The notes under the pieces: model-generated
Seen by the model: only the letters and a program-made list of their open reading frames with translations
Databases searched by the model: none
What the model was told of the DNA's origin: nothing
Source of the DNA: Gammaproteobacteria bacterium
GTDB taxonomy: Bacteria; Pseudomonadota; Gammaproteobacteria; Pseudomonadales; Azotimanducaceae
DNA: 64,000 bases
Assembly: GCA_018666555.1 (NCBI GenBank)
Contig: JABIZD010000132.1
Location: 1 to 64,000, forward strand
Direction: 5' to 3'
Shown here: one piece after another, positions 1 to 9,147 of the stretch
Numbering within the stretch: position 1 is the stretch's first letter
Layout: every line of letters begins with the position of its first letter
Made by a program: the position numbers and the translations under genes

Positions 1-217
1 ATAATGGCCTGAAAAAGAAATCTCCGGCATAAGTAGTGCCCGATTCGAGCACGATCTCATTGTCACTGGCATTAGCCGCTGCAGCGTTGAGCGCCGCCTG
101 AAGCTCGTCTGCGCTGGACACATTGAAGTCCACGGCGCCGGCGGGCAGAGCGCAGGCAAGCAGGATTGCAAGCAAAGGCCAGGTTATTTTCGGGCAGCTA
201 CTCAGGAATCTATGCAT
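1..217 (-). CDS. Exported beta-helix-like protein, N-terminal fragment
   Basis: The gene starts at 217 and runs off the left edge of the window, so only 72 codons are visible. A strong ribosome-binding site (GGGGGAGG) lies directly upstream of the ATG. Residues 1-27 form a Sec signal peptide: a basic start, a hydrophobic stretch (WPLLAILLACAL) and a likely cut after PAGA. The mature start reads DFNVSSADELQAALNAAAAN and is followed by NEIVLESGTTYAG. That pattern (a residue-selection motif followed by a short beta strand ending in a G-T-Y turn) is typical of the first rung of secreted right-handed beta-helix proteins. The family assignment is inference from one rung; the signal peptide is clear. 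An open frame on the plus strand over the same bases is its shadow. Confidence 0.7.
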   Translation of the reverse strand, partial: MHRFLSSCPKITWPLLAILLACALPAGAVDFNVSSADELQAALNAAAANASDNEIVLESGTTYAGDFFFRPL

Positions 218-740
218 TACCTCCCCCGAACTCAGTTCTATTGCTGATCTACCAGGAATACTTTCAACCGCAATTCAACCGCATCTCATCTGCCTTTGCT
301 TTCGTGCAACTGCTTTCGTGCGGCGCAACAGCCTGCGAAGACCCCGAATAACAGCTGGGTTGCTCTCATTGTGAGTTATTATTAACAGAATATAAAGGCG
401 TATGCGCCAGGACGCAAACAAATCAGCGGGTCAAGCAGATTTTCAGCGTTACCAGGAACTGCCTGGATAGGAGATGCCGGCCAAGACCCATTGTTATTCA
501 AAGGCAAACTGAAGCGTGAGCGCTGCAATGTGCTTGTGGTACTCTACCCAAAGCCACCGGCTATTCAGCGATCTCGGTCAGAGGCTTTAGCGAGGCTGGC
601 AATACCGAAGCTAATAGATAGACGCCAGGCTCGATTAGGTTAACGCTTTATAGCCTGGACAGCTTGAACTTTACGCCGATAAAATCGGCCCGAGATTGAT
701 ATGGATTATTGGACCCCAGATTGGGCCCTTCAGTTAAGGA
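218..740. other. Intergenic region between divergent genes
   Basis: This stretch separates the beta-helix gene from the dioxygenase gene and has no convincing coding frame. A perfect 6-bp hairpin (GCCGAT, loop AAA, ATCGGC) sits at 675-689. One plus-strand frame near 575-620 reads GYSAISVRGFSEAGNTEANR before a stop. That weakly recalls a TonB-dependent receptor plug and could be a gene relic, but the piece is too short to call. Confidence 0.4.
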
Positions 741-1634
741 ATGACATTGTTAAAACGAGAGCGCGGCTATCTGTACCCAAGGAACACAGGCGATCCGCCA
801 AATGGAGCGGATAAGGTAGCAAGCGAGAGCATTCAGCTCGAGTCGCAAGGTTTCTGTGTGGTGCCCGCCGTGCTAAGCACTGATTCTATCGAGGCACTAA
901 GCCAGGAAATAGATGAAGTCTATAAAGAAATTCCGCCTGATGGTCGGGGTGCCAGCTATAGAACGGACGGCGTTGACCAGGAGTTCCGCTACGAGATGTT
1001 TAACCGCAGCGCATTATGTCAGAAGGTGGTAGCCCATCCCCGTATTTTGCAGGTAATCGAACCGTTGCTGGGTGATGATTGCCACATCATTGCTAATACC
1101 TGCTGGCGTAATCCAGCTAGCACCGACGGCCGAGGCCACGAAAATCATGGCGGAGGCTTTTGGCACATCGATGCAGGCCCGCACATTCCCCGAAGCGTTG
1201 ACCAGCCCTGGCCTGGCGATTTGCCCTACCCGGTTTTTGCCATCGGAGTACATATTTACCTGCAGGACTGCCCTATCGCCTGCGGCCCGACAGGTGTCAT
1301 TCCAGGCAGCCATACATCAGGCCAGGTGCCACCGGCAGCGCAACGTGACGACATCGAGCTGACCTGGAACGGCAGCGGTGTAACGCCGCTTACAGCCAAA
1401 GCGGGTGATGTTGCGATGTTCGTGTCTGATGTCTGGCACCGCCGTTTGCCGAGCCTTGAGGGCGATACAGGTCGGTTCTTTTTGCAAGTTCATTACGGGC
1501 GTCGTGATATCGCCCAGCGTTTGCACACCACCGATAACAGTAATCAAATATCAGCAACCGCGCGTGCGCGTATCCAAAGCCAGCGAGAAGCACAGTTGTT
1601 CGGCCTGCACGCGCCTTTATTTTACGACGGGTAG
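741..1634 (+). CDS. Phytanoyl-CoA dioxygenase (PhyH) family protein
   Basis: A non-haem Fe(II)/2-oxoglutarate dioxygenase of about 295 residues, normal for the PhyH family. The iron-binding HxD is visible in GGGFWHIDAGPH. The distal His lies in SDVWHRRLPS, and an Arg suited to bind 2-oxoglutarate follows in GRFFLQVHYG. The substrate is not predictable. The start is uncertain: AAGGA (736-740) abuts the ATG at 741 with no spacing, whereas an in-frame TTG at 747 sits six bases downstream and may be the true start. The gene is followed after 3 bp by an Nramp-like transporter, so the two are almost certainly one operon ending at the terminator near 3073-3115. Confidence 0.85.
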   Translation: MTLLKRERGYLYPRNTGDPPNGADKVASESIQLESQGFCVVPAVLSTDSIEALSQEIDEVYKEIPPDGRGASYRTDGVDQEFRYEMFNRSALCQKVVAHPRILQVIEPLLGDDCHIIANTCWRNPASTDGRGHENHGGGFWHIDAGPHIPRSVDQPWPGDLPYPVFAIGVHIYLQDCPIACGPTGVIPGSHTSGQVPPAAQRDDIELTWNGSGVTPLTAKAGDVAMFVSDVWHRRLPSLEGDTGRFFLQVHYGRRDIAQRLHTTDNSNQISATARARIQSQREAQLFGLHAPLFYDG

Positions 1635-1637
1635 CAA

Positions 1638-2909
1638 ATGAAAACAGGCGCCAATCATCCGACTCAAGTGCAGGCAGTGCCCGTTTACAGCCGTTATTAC
1701 CAGCTGTTAGGCCCTGGCATCCTGTTCGCTGCGACCGCCATCGGCGTGTCTCACCTGGTGCAGTCTACCAGAGCAGGCGCGCTGTACGGCCTGGCTATGA
1801 TGCCGATCCTGCTGATAGCCTGCGCGGCGAAATATCCCAGTCTGCTCATTGGCTTGCTATACCCAGCCAGAACCGGCAAAACGCTGTTACAAGGTTATCG
1901 CCAGCAGGGTTGGTGGGCCCTGGGCACTTATCTGGTCATCACCCTATATTCCATGTGGTTCGTGCTGGCGGCCATCGCAATTACTACGGCCGGCCTGGTG
2001 CAAGCACTCATGCCCTTTGAGATCTCTATAGAATTAGCTACTGCTGGTGTCTTAGCCATCGCCGTTTTAATTCTTCTCAGCGGACACTATCAAGGGCTTG
2101 AACATGTCTCCAAGATTCTTATCGGGCTCCTGGCACTGCTACTACCCATTGCCACCTTAATGGTTTTACCTGAGACTGACTTTTCTCCTGCTGCCTGGAG
2201 CATCGAGACCTGGGACCTGACCACGATAGCATTCATCATTGCGTTAACGGGCTGGATGCCTATTCCTATCGATGCCTCGGTCATGACCTCTACCTGGGTG
2301 ACCAGTCGTAATGAGGCCAACCAAGAACAAACGACGACCTCCGATGCTCGGATCGATTTTAATGTCGGCTATGCCCTAACAATTCTATTTGCTCTGTGTT
2401 TTCTGATTCTAGGTGCTAGTGTCATGCGCACCAGCGGCACACCACTCCCGGCTGCGGCAGGTTCGTTTGCCGTCATGGTCATTGAAATGTTCACCCGTCA
2501 ACTGGGTCAATGGTCGTATTATCTGATTGGCACAGTCGCTCTGGTCACTATGTTCACCACGCTGCTGGCGGTCATGGACGGTCAAAGCCGTGTCATCCAG
2601 TATGCCTTTCGTACCATTCGGCCAGACCAGTTAATTAGACCCCGTATGTATTCGGCCACACTGCTTGTTTACGCGCTAGGCGGTATGGCGATCGTTGCAT
2701 TTTTTATGCGCGATTTTTCCACATTCATTAACTTCGCCACCAGCTTAGGCTTCCTGATGGCACCAGTCGCCGTAGTCTTGAATCATCGGGCGATGTTCAC
2801 AGACGGCATTTTACGGGAATACAAATACCTATACTGGGGCAGCATCACTGGCGGCACCCTGCTATGCATTGCCAGTAGCGTTTACTTCTATCTGATTATC
2901 TTTACATGA
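1638..2909 (+). CDS. Divergent Nramp-family membrane transporter
   Basis: A 423-residue polytopic inner-membrane protein with about 11 hydrophobic segments and the Nramp family opening GPGILFAATAIG. Canonical Nramp metal transporters carry DPGN in helix 1 and a metal-binding Met (MPH) in helix 6. Here helix 1 reads AIGVSHL, so the Asp and Asn ligands are absent, and helix 6 reads GWMPIPID. The helical scaffold is thus kept while the metal site is altered, which places it among Nramp-related carriers of unknown substrate. It lies 3 bp behind the PhyH dioxygenase and probably imports or exports something tied to that enzyme. Transport of Mn2+ or Fe2+ should not be assumed. Confidence 0.8.
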   Translation: MKTGANHPTQVQAVPVYSRYYQLLGPGILFAATAIGVSHLVQSTRAGALYGLAMMPILLIACAAKYPSLLIGLLYPARTGKTLLQGYRQQGWWALGTYLVITLYSMWFVLAAIAITTAGLVQALMPFEISIELATAGVLAIAVLILLSGHYQGLEHVSKILIGLLALLLPIATLMVLPETDFSPAAWSIETWDLTTIAFIIALTGWMPIPIDASVMTSTWVTSRNEANQEQTTTSDARIDFNVGYALTILFALCFLILGASVMRTSGTPLPAAAGSFAVMVIEMFTRQLGQWSYYLIGTVALVTMFTTLLAVMDGQSRVIQYAFRTIRPDQLIRPRMYSATLLVYALGGMAIVAFFMRDFSTFINFATSLGFLMAPVAVVLNHRAMFTDGILREYKYLYWGSITGGTLLCIASSVYFYLIIFT

Positions 2910-3072
2910 AGCCATGGCACGAGAATGTAATGACCTATTAATCACCTATAAAGAAGCTACAAGCAGGCCGACAACCAATTAAAGCAACAATTTAGACTCT
3001 ACGAACAAATTCAAGCCTGCCGATAGGATGCTTTGGTGATGCTCGGCTACTTTCCAAATCTTTACCTGCCTT

Positions 3073-3115
3073 ATGGTTTTGATACCGGTAGGTCCATGTA
3101 AAACCATGCTTTTTT
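3073..3115 (+). terminator. Rho-independent terminator of the PhyH-Nramp operon
   Basis: ATGGTTTT (3073-3080) pairs with AAAACCAT (3100-3107) across a 19-base loop and is followed by six T (3110-3115). It points rightwards, ends the plus-strand operon, and overlaps the stop codon of the convergent P450 gene. Confidence 0.6.
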
Positions 3116-4358
3116 ATAGCAGGGCCACTGCAAGCGCGCTAACGCCCCGGCTAGCCAATCCTGGCCTGAACCGGGGTGACTGACGCAGTTCAATGGTTTT
3201 CGTCCTCGCCAGCAATCTAGAAAAAACCGTCTCCATGTTCAGCCTGGCAAGATTGTTGCCGAGACAAAGGTGAGCGCCCCGGCCGAACGCCACATGTCTA
3301 TTAGGGCTGCGGGTGATATCAAAGCAATGCGCGGCAGCAAACTGTTGCGGATCCCGATTAGCAGCGCCATACAGTAACCCGAATTTCGTACCTTTTGGAA
3401 AGGAGATGCCCATCACCTCGCAGTCGACGCTCGCATAACGGTGGAAGAAAGGTAGAGGCGCATCATAACGAATCATTTCCTGCACCGCTGCGGGGATATA
3501 CTCCGGCCTGCTGCGTAAAAGTGTGAGCTGATCCCGATGCTTCAACAGGGCTATCATGCCGTTCCCCAGGACATCAATGGTGGACCCATGTCCTCCAGCT
3601 AAAATCAGCAAGCTGGTGGAAATCAGCTCGTCTTCACTAAGCTCACCAGCATCATTTGCCTCTATCAGATGGGTAAGCAGATCAGAACCTGGCTTGCGTC
3701 TGCGCTGGGCAATCAAATCGCGCAGATACAAAGCGAATTCTGACGTTGCCTGCTCTGCCACTTGTTTGCGGGCCTCACTTCGATCAGCATCAAAGTATTG
3801 GACAATATTTTCTGACCAGGAGCGCAGTTGCGGGCAATCCACATCAGGCACCCCGAGGACATTACCGATGACATGGCCGGGTATATGAGCCGCGAATTCC
3901 TCCACAAAATCAACATCCACCTTAGCCAGCACTGTGTCGAGGAGCCTGTCTACCGTCTGCTCAATCATGGCCTGGTGTCGAGCCACCCACGACCGGGTGA
4001 ATTTCCCCAGGACGATCATCCGTAATCGACGGTGCAATTCCCCATCGCGTTCCAACATACTGAACTGCACAAAACGCTCATGGTTTGGCATATCGTGAAA
4101 TTGAGCAATACGCTGTTGCTCAGCCACATAGGCAGCTGGCATGAATGCTTGCAGCGAACGCACCATGTTCGGATTACGGGCAACACTTTCTACATCCTGA
4201 TAGCGGGACAGCAGGTAAGCATTCATTTCCGGGTAGTAGAAAGGCTCATCTAGATCCCGCAAGCGCGCATAAACATCATAGGGGTTCTCTGCGAAACTTG
4301 CAGAGCCCGGATCGAATGCTTCGGTGATGGCTTTCTGTTCTTGGCTGGAAATAGCCAT
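3114..4358 (-). CDS. Cytochrome P450
   Basis: A soluble bacterial P450 of 414 residues. The start at 4358 is chosen because GGGAGGAG lies just upstream and the product then has the usual bacterial P450 length; the frame remains open to 4595 without a better start. The haem-binding loop FGRGAHLCLG places the ligand at Cys365, and the ExxR motif is E294-M-I-R297. The I-helix reads AGGHGST (254-260), where P450s normally show AGxE/D-T-T; the acidic residue that helps deliver protons for O2 activation is replaced by Gly. Electron donors are not encoded nearby. It lies 261 bases downstream of, and in the same direction as, a PhyH dioxygenase, suggesting joint oxidation of one hydrophobic substrate. 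Confidence 0.92.
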   Translation of the reverse strand: MAISSQEQKAITEAFDPGSASFAENPYDVYARLRDLDEPFYYPEMNAYLLSRYQDVESVARNPNMVRSLQAFMPAAYVAEQQRIAQFHDMPNHERFVQFSMLERDGELHRRLRMIVLGKFTRSWVARHQAMIEQTVDRLLDTVLAKVDVDFVEEFAAHIPGHVIGNVLGVPDVDCPQLRSWSENIVQYFDADRSEARKQVAEQATSEFALYLRDLIAQRRRKPGSDLLTHLIEANDAGELSEDELISTSLLILAGGHGSTIDVLGNGMIALLKHRDQLTLLRSRPEYIPAAVQEMIRYDAPLPFFHRYASVDCEVMGISFPKGTKFGLLYGAANRDPQQFAAAHCFDITRSPNRHVAFGRGAHLCLGNNLARLNMETVFSRLLARTKTIELRQSPRFRPGLASRGVSALAVALL

Positions 4359-4619
4359 ACTCCTCCCTGGATAATAAGCCTGAACCTTTCGCCCAGATAG
4401 GTTGTCCAGCAAAGAACGGGCGGTCAAAAGGGCAAGCCGACTCGACATGCTGCGCTCGCAATAGCAGCTTAACCTAGATTCAAAAACCATCAACCGGGCG
4501 CTATCAATGTCTAAACCAAAACAATGCCTAAACGAAAATATCGAAACAGAAACCCTCTTTTGAGCACTTAGTTCAAAAGCAATATCACCCAACACACCAT
4601 TACACGTTGAGCTAAAGCG

Positions 4620-5489
4620 TTATACGATATCGTCAGACAGCATGTTCTGCCGCCAATAATCGGCTGAATGCGCATCCGGGTTGATCACTATGCCATCTTC
4701 TAAAACATCCAGTGGGTCCCTGCCATCAACCCCCAGACCAAACGGATGATAACCCACCAGACGCTGAAGTTTACGCGGCATCTGCCGGACAACTTCAGGG
4801 GGGATTGCCAGAAGCTGGATCTCCTGGGGACGCAGGTAGCTGACCTGATGGCTGAGAAAAAACCCCATGCGCTCCTGATCCCGGGTGACATTAGCCCCAC
4901 CCCCATGCCACAACCCTCCTTCCCATAGAACCAGACTGCCTGACTTCATTTCAATCTGTATAGACTCAACACTCTGGTCTACGGCTTGAGTCCAGTTATG
5001 GCTATACGGAACCAGGTGGGTGGCGCCGTTATCCTGGGTGAAATCATCAAAAGCGATGAGTGCATTACATAGAAATGATGGATGCGGTCTTGGGATAGGC
5101 CATAAGCCATCGTCCTGGTGCAGGAACTGCTTGGTTTCACCTGGCAGCGTATTAAACAGGGTTGTGATATTAATCTGGTTGTACCTGCCAATGACGCCAT
5201 CAACGATAGCGCGAAGCCGTTCATCCAAGAAAACCACATCCGCAGCACGGGTTTTGGCGAGCAGGTTATGGGCTCGCCAGGTGCGGCCGGTCTCAGTACC
5301 GATGGCACGCATTTCAGTGATTGGCACATCATTATTAAAGGCCTTACGGATCGACGCTAATACTTCATCCGTCAAAAAGTCCTCTACCAGAGCGTAGCCT
5401 TGCTCACGAACCTTCCCTACCACTTCACCAATATCAAGTCCATTTACAACAACATCGGTCTGATCTACGGGATCATATGGATTCTGCAT
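4620..5489 (-). CDS. Phytanoyl-CoA dioxygenase (PhyH) family protein
   Basis: A second Fe(II)/2-oxoglutarate dioxygenase of 289 residues. The HxD pair is in KQFLHQDDGLWP. The distal His is in GGLWHGGGANVTR, followed by the Arg in ERMGFF. A clean ribosome-binding site (GGGGAGG) precedes the ATG at 5489. It is only distantly similar to the dioxygenase at 741-1634, so it is not a recent duplicate. The P450 gene follows it on the same strand, and the two may form an operon despite the 261-bp gap, in which I see no terminator. Confidence 0.85.
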   Translation of the reverse strand: MQNPYDPVDQTDVVVNGLDIGEVVGKVREQGYALVEDFLTDEVLASIRKAFNNDVPITEMRAIGTETGRTWRAHNLLAKTRAADVVFLDERLRAIVDGVIGRYNQINITTLFNTLPGETKQFLHQDDGLWPIPRPHPSFLCNALIAFDDFTQDNGATHLVPYSHNWTQAVDQSVESIQIEMKSGSLVLWEGGLWHGGGANVTRDQERMGFFLSHQVSYLRPQEIQLLAIPPEVVRQMPRKLQRLVGYHPFGLGVDGRDPLDVLEDGIVINPDAHSADYWRQNMLSDDIV

Positions 5490-5959
5490 TGACCTCCCCT
5501 TTCTCCAACCTGACTAAAGTACTATGATCCGCGGCACCAACAAGTGCAACCCCGCTGGGCCTGTACAGACTTATACATTCTTAAAACAGCTCCTGGAGCC
5601 CGCCTAAATGGCGGCTTCTAATTCATCGGCCAGTTTTGACTGGCGCTGGTCTTTTGACCCACAACAGAAAACATGTACTATTCTGAGTCACACACCGCCT
5701 CTACCACTCGGTCTTACTAGCTAATGGCGAATGACTAATGCTTATAACGAGAGCTTAACGCTGGTCAAAAGGAACACTGGGAATATAAATATAATCAGCC
5801 ACGCTGGCCTGAAAGGGATACTCAGAATATAAATATAATCAGCCACGCTGGCCTGAAAGGGATACTCAGAATATGAATATAATCAGTCACGCTGGCCTGA
5901 AACGGCCAAATCGCTTGTATAGCTTCAATTGATAGCCTGTTACTAATGGAAGCTACCCG
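5490..5959. other. Divergent intergenic region with tandem repeat
   Basis: This is the shared upstream region of the minus-strand PhyH-P450 genes and the plus-strand GPH transporter. No coding frame is convincing. It includes a palindrome GCTCCTGGAGC near 5589-5599 and the 44-bp tandem repeat described separately. Confidence 0.5.
5781..5912. repeat. Three tandem copies of a 44-bp repeat
   Basis: Units start at 5781, 5825 and 5869 (exact period 44). The first two are identical over most of their length; the third has a few substitutions (for example ATATGAATAT for ATATAAATAT). A degenerate partial unit is recognisable just before (5757-5780). Each unit contains an AT-rich part (AATATAAATATAATCAG) and a GC-rich part (CACGCTGGCCTGAAAGGG). 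The array ends about 47 bp upstream of the transporter start. Confidence 0.9.
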
Positions 5960-7369
5960 ATGACCAAGGCAAAATCAGGAATAGAGCCATCCGCTGAAAT
6001 TCCTCTGAGCATACGCGAAAGGCTCGCTTACAGCTTTTTCAACGGTGCCGATTATCTACTCAAGAACATCATCGGCAAGTACATGTTCTTTTTTTATACG
6101 ACTACTTTTGCCATCAATCCACTATGGCTCGCTTTTGGGCAACCTCTACTAAAAATTCTTGACGTCGTTACGGACCCACTGGTCGGTGAATGGTCGGACC
6201 GGACCCGAAGCCGCATGGGCAAACGCAGGCCCTGGATCCTGTTTGGCTCGATTGCCCTGGGTATCATCTTCCCAATGAGCTGGATGCCAACCATCATCAT
6301 GTTCTGGGACCCGGCTCCAACAGCCATATCCATATTCGTTTACTTCCTGATACTTAAATCACTTTACTACGTTAGCCACACTGTTGCGGTGGTACCTTAC
6401 TATGCCCTCGGCGCTGAACTTTCCAGAGATTATCTGGAACGCACCCGTATCGTCGGCTGGCGCCATTTTATCGGTGCGCCAATGACCATACTGGCGACCT
6501 TACCATTCGTTTTTGCGACCAATCCTGAATATTTTTCCGATGAGGCGACCGGTGTGGCCGTGGTCATGTGTGGTGTCGGTGTAATCATTATCGTCACTGG
6601 GATTATTGCCGTCCTGGGCACCCGGGAAAGAGCTAGCACTGAGGTCCAGAAACCCCTACCCATTACCCAGGCCCTGAAAATAACCCTATCGAACAAGCCC
6701 TTCATGTTCCTGGTGGCGACGGTATTCTTCTATGGTATCGGCCAGTATTTTGCCGTCAGCTTCGGCGTGTATTTAATTAACTACATTATTTATGATGGAG
6801 ACAAATCACAGTTCAGTATCCTTTTAGCCAAGGCGACCGTGGCTGGAGTAATGGTGACCCTGGGGCTTAATTTACTGGTTCGTAAGCTGGGCCAGAGCTA
6901 CGAAAAGGTCCAAATGCTCAAGCTTGGCATGCTGCTCAGCTTAACGGTTCCCTTGACCGCTTTGATCTCCTTTCAACCCAACGAGCCCATGTGGTACTTC
7001 CTGTTTCATGCCCTGGCTCTACCTATTGGCAACACCATTATCGAGGTCTTACCGCTATCAATCGTCGCTGATATTTGTGACCTGGATGAGATTAAAAGTG
7101 GTCGGCGCCGGGAAGGAGCCTTCGTCGGCGTTTACAACGCCGCGTTTAAGTCTGGCTATATGTTCGCTCCTGCCCTGGCTATGATCCTACTTCACTTTAC
7201 CGGATTCGATGGCACCCTGTTCAGCCAAACCCAGGAAACCAAGGATCTGATGGAAATCTTCCTGGTGGCTGGCTGCACCGTGACCTTCCTCGCAGCATTC
7301 CTATGCAGTCTGGGCATCAAACTGTCCAGGTCTGACATAGAAAACACCCAGGCGCAGCTACAAAGGTGA
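5960..7369 (+). CDS. GPH-family (MelB-like) cation symporter
   Basis: A 469-residue transporter with about 12 membrane helices. The family hallmark is in the first cytoplasmic loop: DVVTDPLVGEWSDRTRSRMG followed by KRRPWILFG. The aspartates in the DxxxDP segment correspond to the cation-site region of MelB-type glycoside-pentoside-hexuronide symporters. The second half keeps the mirrored loop ADICDLDEIKSGRRREG. GPH members near P450, acyl-CoA and dioxygenase genes often move terpenoids, steroids or acids rather than sugars, so the substrate is left open. GGAAG lies about seven bases upstream of the ATG. A 44-bp tandem repeat occupies its promoter region. Confidence 0.85.
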   Translation: MTKAKSGIEPSAEIPLSIRERLAYSFFNGADYLLKNIIGKYMFFFYTTTFAINPLWLAFGQPLLKILDVVTDPLVGEWSDRTRSRMGKRRPWILFGSIALGIIFPMSWMPTIIMFWDPAPTAISIFVYFLILKSLYYVSHTVAVVPYYALGAELSRDYLERTRIVGWRHFIGAPMTILATLPFVFATNPEYFSDEATGVAVVMCGVGVIIIVTGIIAVLGTRERASTEVQKPLPITQALKITLSNKPFMFLVATVFFYGIGQYFAVSFGVYLINYIIYDGDKSQFSILLAKATVAGVMVTLGLNLLVRKLGQSYEKVQMLKLGMLLSLTVPLTALISFQPNEPMWYFLFHALALPIGNTIIEVLPLSIVADICDLDEIKSGRRREGAFVGVYNAAFKSGYMFAPALAMILLHFTGFDGTLFSQTQETKDLMEIFLVAGCTVTFLAAFLCSLGIKLSRSDIENTQAQLQR

Positions 7370-7722
7370 GTTCAAACCACGCTTGTTTGCTCTAACCGGG
7401 ACTTGAATTCGGCCACCCTCTCGCCTTTAAGAGTGATCGACTCTCTCAGCTACCTCGAACCAAAGTTGCCTCCGGTTAACTCGAGCCACACATCAAAATG
7501 CCCAGACAGGCCATCAGACAACCGGCAAACCAGTAAAACTGAAAAATTCGTCACACCTATCTGTTAGGCCTGAATGGGGTCGCACAAAAGCGGCATGCAA
7601 TAATGTGCTCGCCCGGGCAACAGCACCCGTACTAACAGGCATCCCTGAATCCGCACTTTGAACTTGTCTTTGACGACCATTTGTCTGTGCTATGCTCGGA
7701 CCTGGCCATTTAATTCTATTGG
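7370..7722. other. Intergenic region without visible gene
   Basis: A gap between two plus-strand genes. No frame has a family signature and I see no strong terminator hairpin. A promoter for the downstream ketoacyl synthase probably lies here, but no clear -35/-10 pair stands out. Confidence 0.4.
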
Positions 7723-8865
7723 ATGACACTGGTGACAACAAAAATCGTAATAAGCGGATCAGGTCTGTGGAAGCCTTCCCACATCATCACAAATGAGGAA
7801 CTGGTAGAAGCTTACAATGGCTACGCTGCAAAGTTTAATAGCCAACATGCCGGTGACATAGAAGATGGCAAGGTCTCAGCGAAACCTTTCTCATCGGCTG
7901 AGTTCATCGAAAAAGCCTCCGGCATCAAAGCACGTTACGCCTATATCAAGGATGGCATCCTCGATATAGACCGCATGCGACCGAGAATCCCGGAAAGAAC
8001 AGAAGGCGAGCTATCTCACCAAGCTGAGATTGCCCTTAATGCGGCTAAGGTAGCACTGACTGAGGCGAATAAATCGCCCTCTGATATTGATGCTGTCATT
8101 GTCAGCTGCGCCTACACTGAACGTTATTACCCGGCTATTGCCATCGAAGTCCAGCATGCGCTAGGTATAAGCGGGTTCGGTTTCGATATGCTGGTGGCCT
8201 GCTCGGCAGCCACCTTCGCCCTGCAGAGAGCCTATGAAATGGTTGCCTCGGGCACCGCAAAAAGTGTCCTGGTCATCAATCCTGAACTGACCTCGCCGCA
8301 GGTAAATTATCAGGACCGCGACAGCCATTTTATTTTTGGCGACGTATCAACCGCCACGGTAGTCGAATCCTCTGAGACCTGTAATTCCAAACACAGCTAC
8401 GAAATTCTGGGAACAAAAGCGATCACACTCTACTCCAACAATATTCGCTCCAATTTCGGGTACATCACCAATTCAACCGATGCCGACCCATATGCAGCCG
8501 ATAAATTTTTCCATCAGGAGGGTCGCAGTGTTTTCAAGGAAGTATGCCCGATGGCTGCTAAACACATCGTTGACCAACTGCAAGAACTGCAAATGACGCC
8601 AAACGATCCGGCGCGCTGGTGGCTGCATCAAGCCAACCTGAATATGAACCTTTTAATCAGCAAACGAATCCTGGGACGACAGGCCACAGCTGAGGAAGCC
8701 CCCATCGTACTGGATGAATTCGCCAATACAGCCTCGGCAGGATCACTGATTGCCTTTAACCTGCATCACAAAGATCTAAACGAAGGCGACATCGGTGTGA
8801 TTTGTTCCTTTGGCGCTGGCTACTCAATAGGCAGTCTCGTGCTGCGAAAATGTGCCATTCACTGA
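7723..8865 (+). CDS. Beta-ketoacyl-ACP synthase III family protein (FabH-like)
   Basis: A thiolase-fold condensing enzyme of about 380 residues with the complete FabH-type triad: Cys160 in MLVACSAATF, His302 in WWLHQANLN, Asn335 in DEFANTASAG. It is longer than housekeeping FabH (about 320) because of an insertion around residues 40-95. This matches the longer KAS III paralogues found in pseudomonads and in specialised acyl-transfer pathways. It probably condenses or transfers an acyl-CoA. The start may be GTG at 7732 rather than ATG at 7723, because GGA touches the ATG but lies about eight bases before the GTG. The next gene, also thiolase-fold, follows after 282 bp. Confidence 0.85.
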   Translation: MTLVTTKIVISGSGLWKPSHIITNEELVEAYNGYAAKFNSQHAGDIEDGKVSAKPFSSAEFIEKASGIKARYAYIKDGILDIDRMRPRIPERTEGELSHQAEIALNAAKVALTEANKSPSDIDAVIVSCAYTERYYPAIAIEVQHALGISGFGFDMLVACSAATFALQRAYEMVASGTAKSVLVINPELTSPQVNYQDRDSHFIFGDVSTATVVESSETCNSKHSYEILGTKAITLYSNNIRSNFGYITNSTDADPYAADKFFHQEGRSVFKEVCPMAAKHIVDQLQELQMTPNDPARWWLHQANLNMNLLISKRILGRQATAEEAPIVLDEFANTASAGSLIAFNLHHKDLNEGDIGVICSFGAGYSIGSLVLRKCAIH

Positions 8866-9147
8866 ATACATCTTGTACACCATTGGCTCCGCTATATCGC
8901 CGACCTGTAACAACCCCAGGGTTGCTGTTGTTCGACCAGGCTGTGCCGAGGAGAAACCTTGTTGACAAAATACTGTACCTCTGTGAACCCCATCAGGCTC
9001 CCTTGCCGTCAAATTCTTCAGGCCGCCGCAATGTCTACCTCTGAGGTAATTCCATTGCGCCCTAAAAGCAGCGCTGCCTTATTGCCCATATAGGGCCAAT
9101 TTGGTTAACTATTTTCTTGGTTCTTAAGGTATTTTCAGGACACCTCC

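Noticed and set aside
123-374. Open plus-strand frame at the left edge
   Set aside because: It lies opposite a minus-strand gene with signal peptide and strong ribosome-binding site and has no family pattern.
5781-5912. Considered as a CRISPR array
   Set aside because: Units are directly adjacent with no spacers, and no cas genes are present.
8802-9044. 80-codon plus-strand frame after the FabH-like gene
   Set aside because: It overlaps the end of the upstream gene, has no ribosome-binding site and no recognisable domain.
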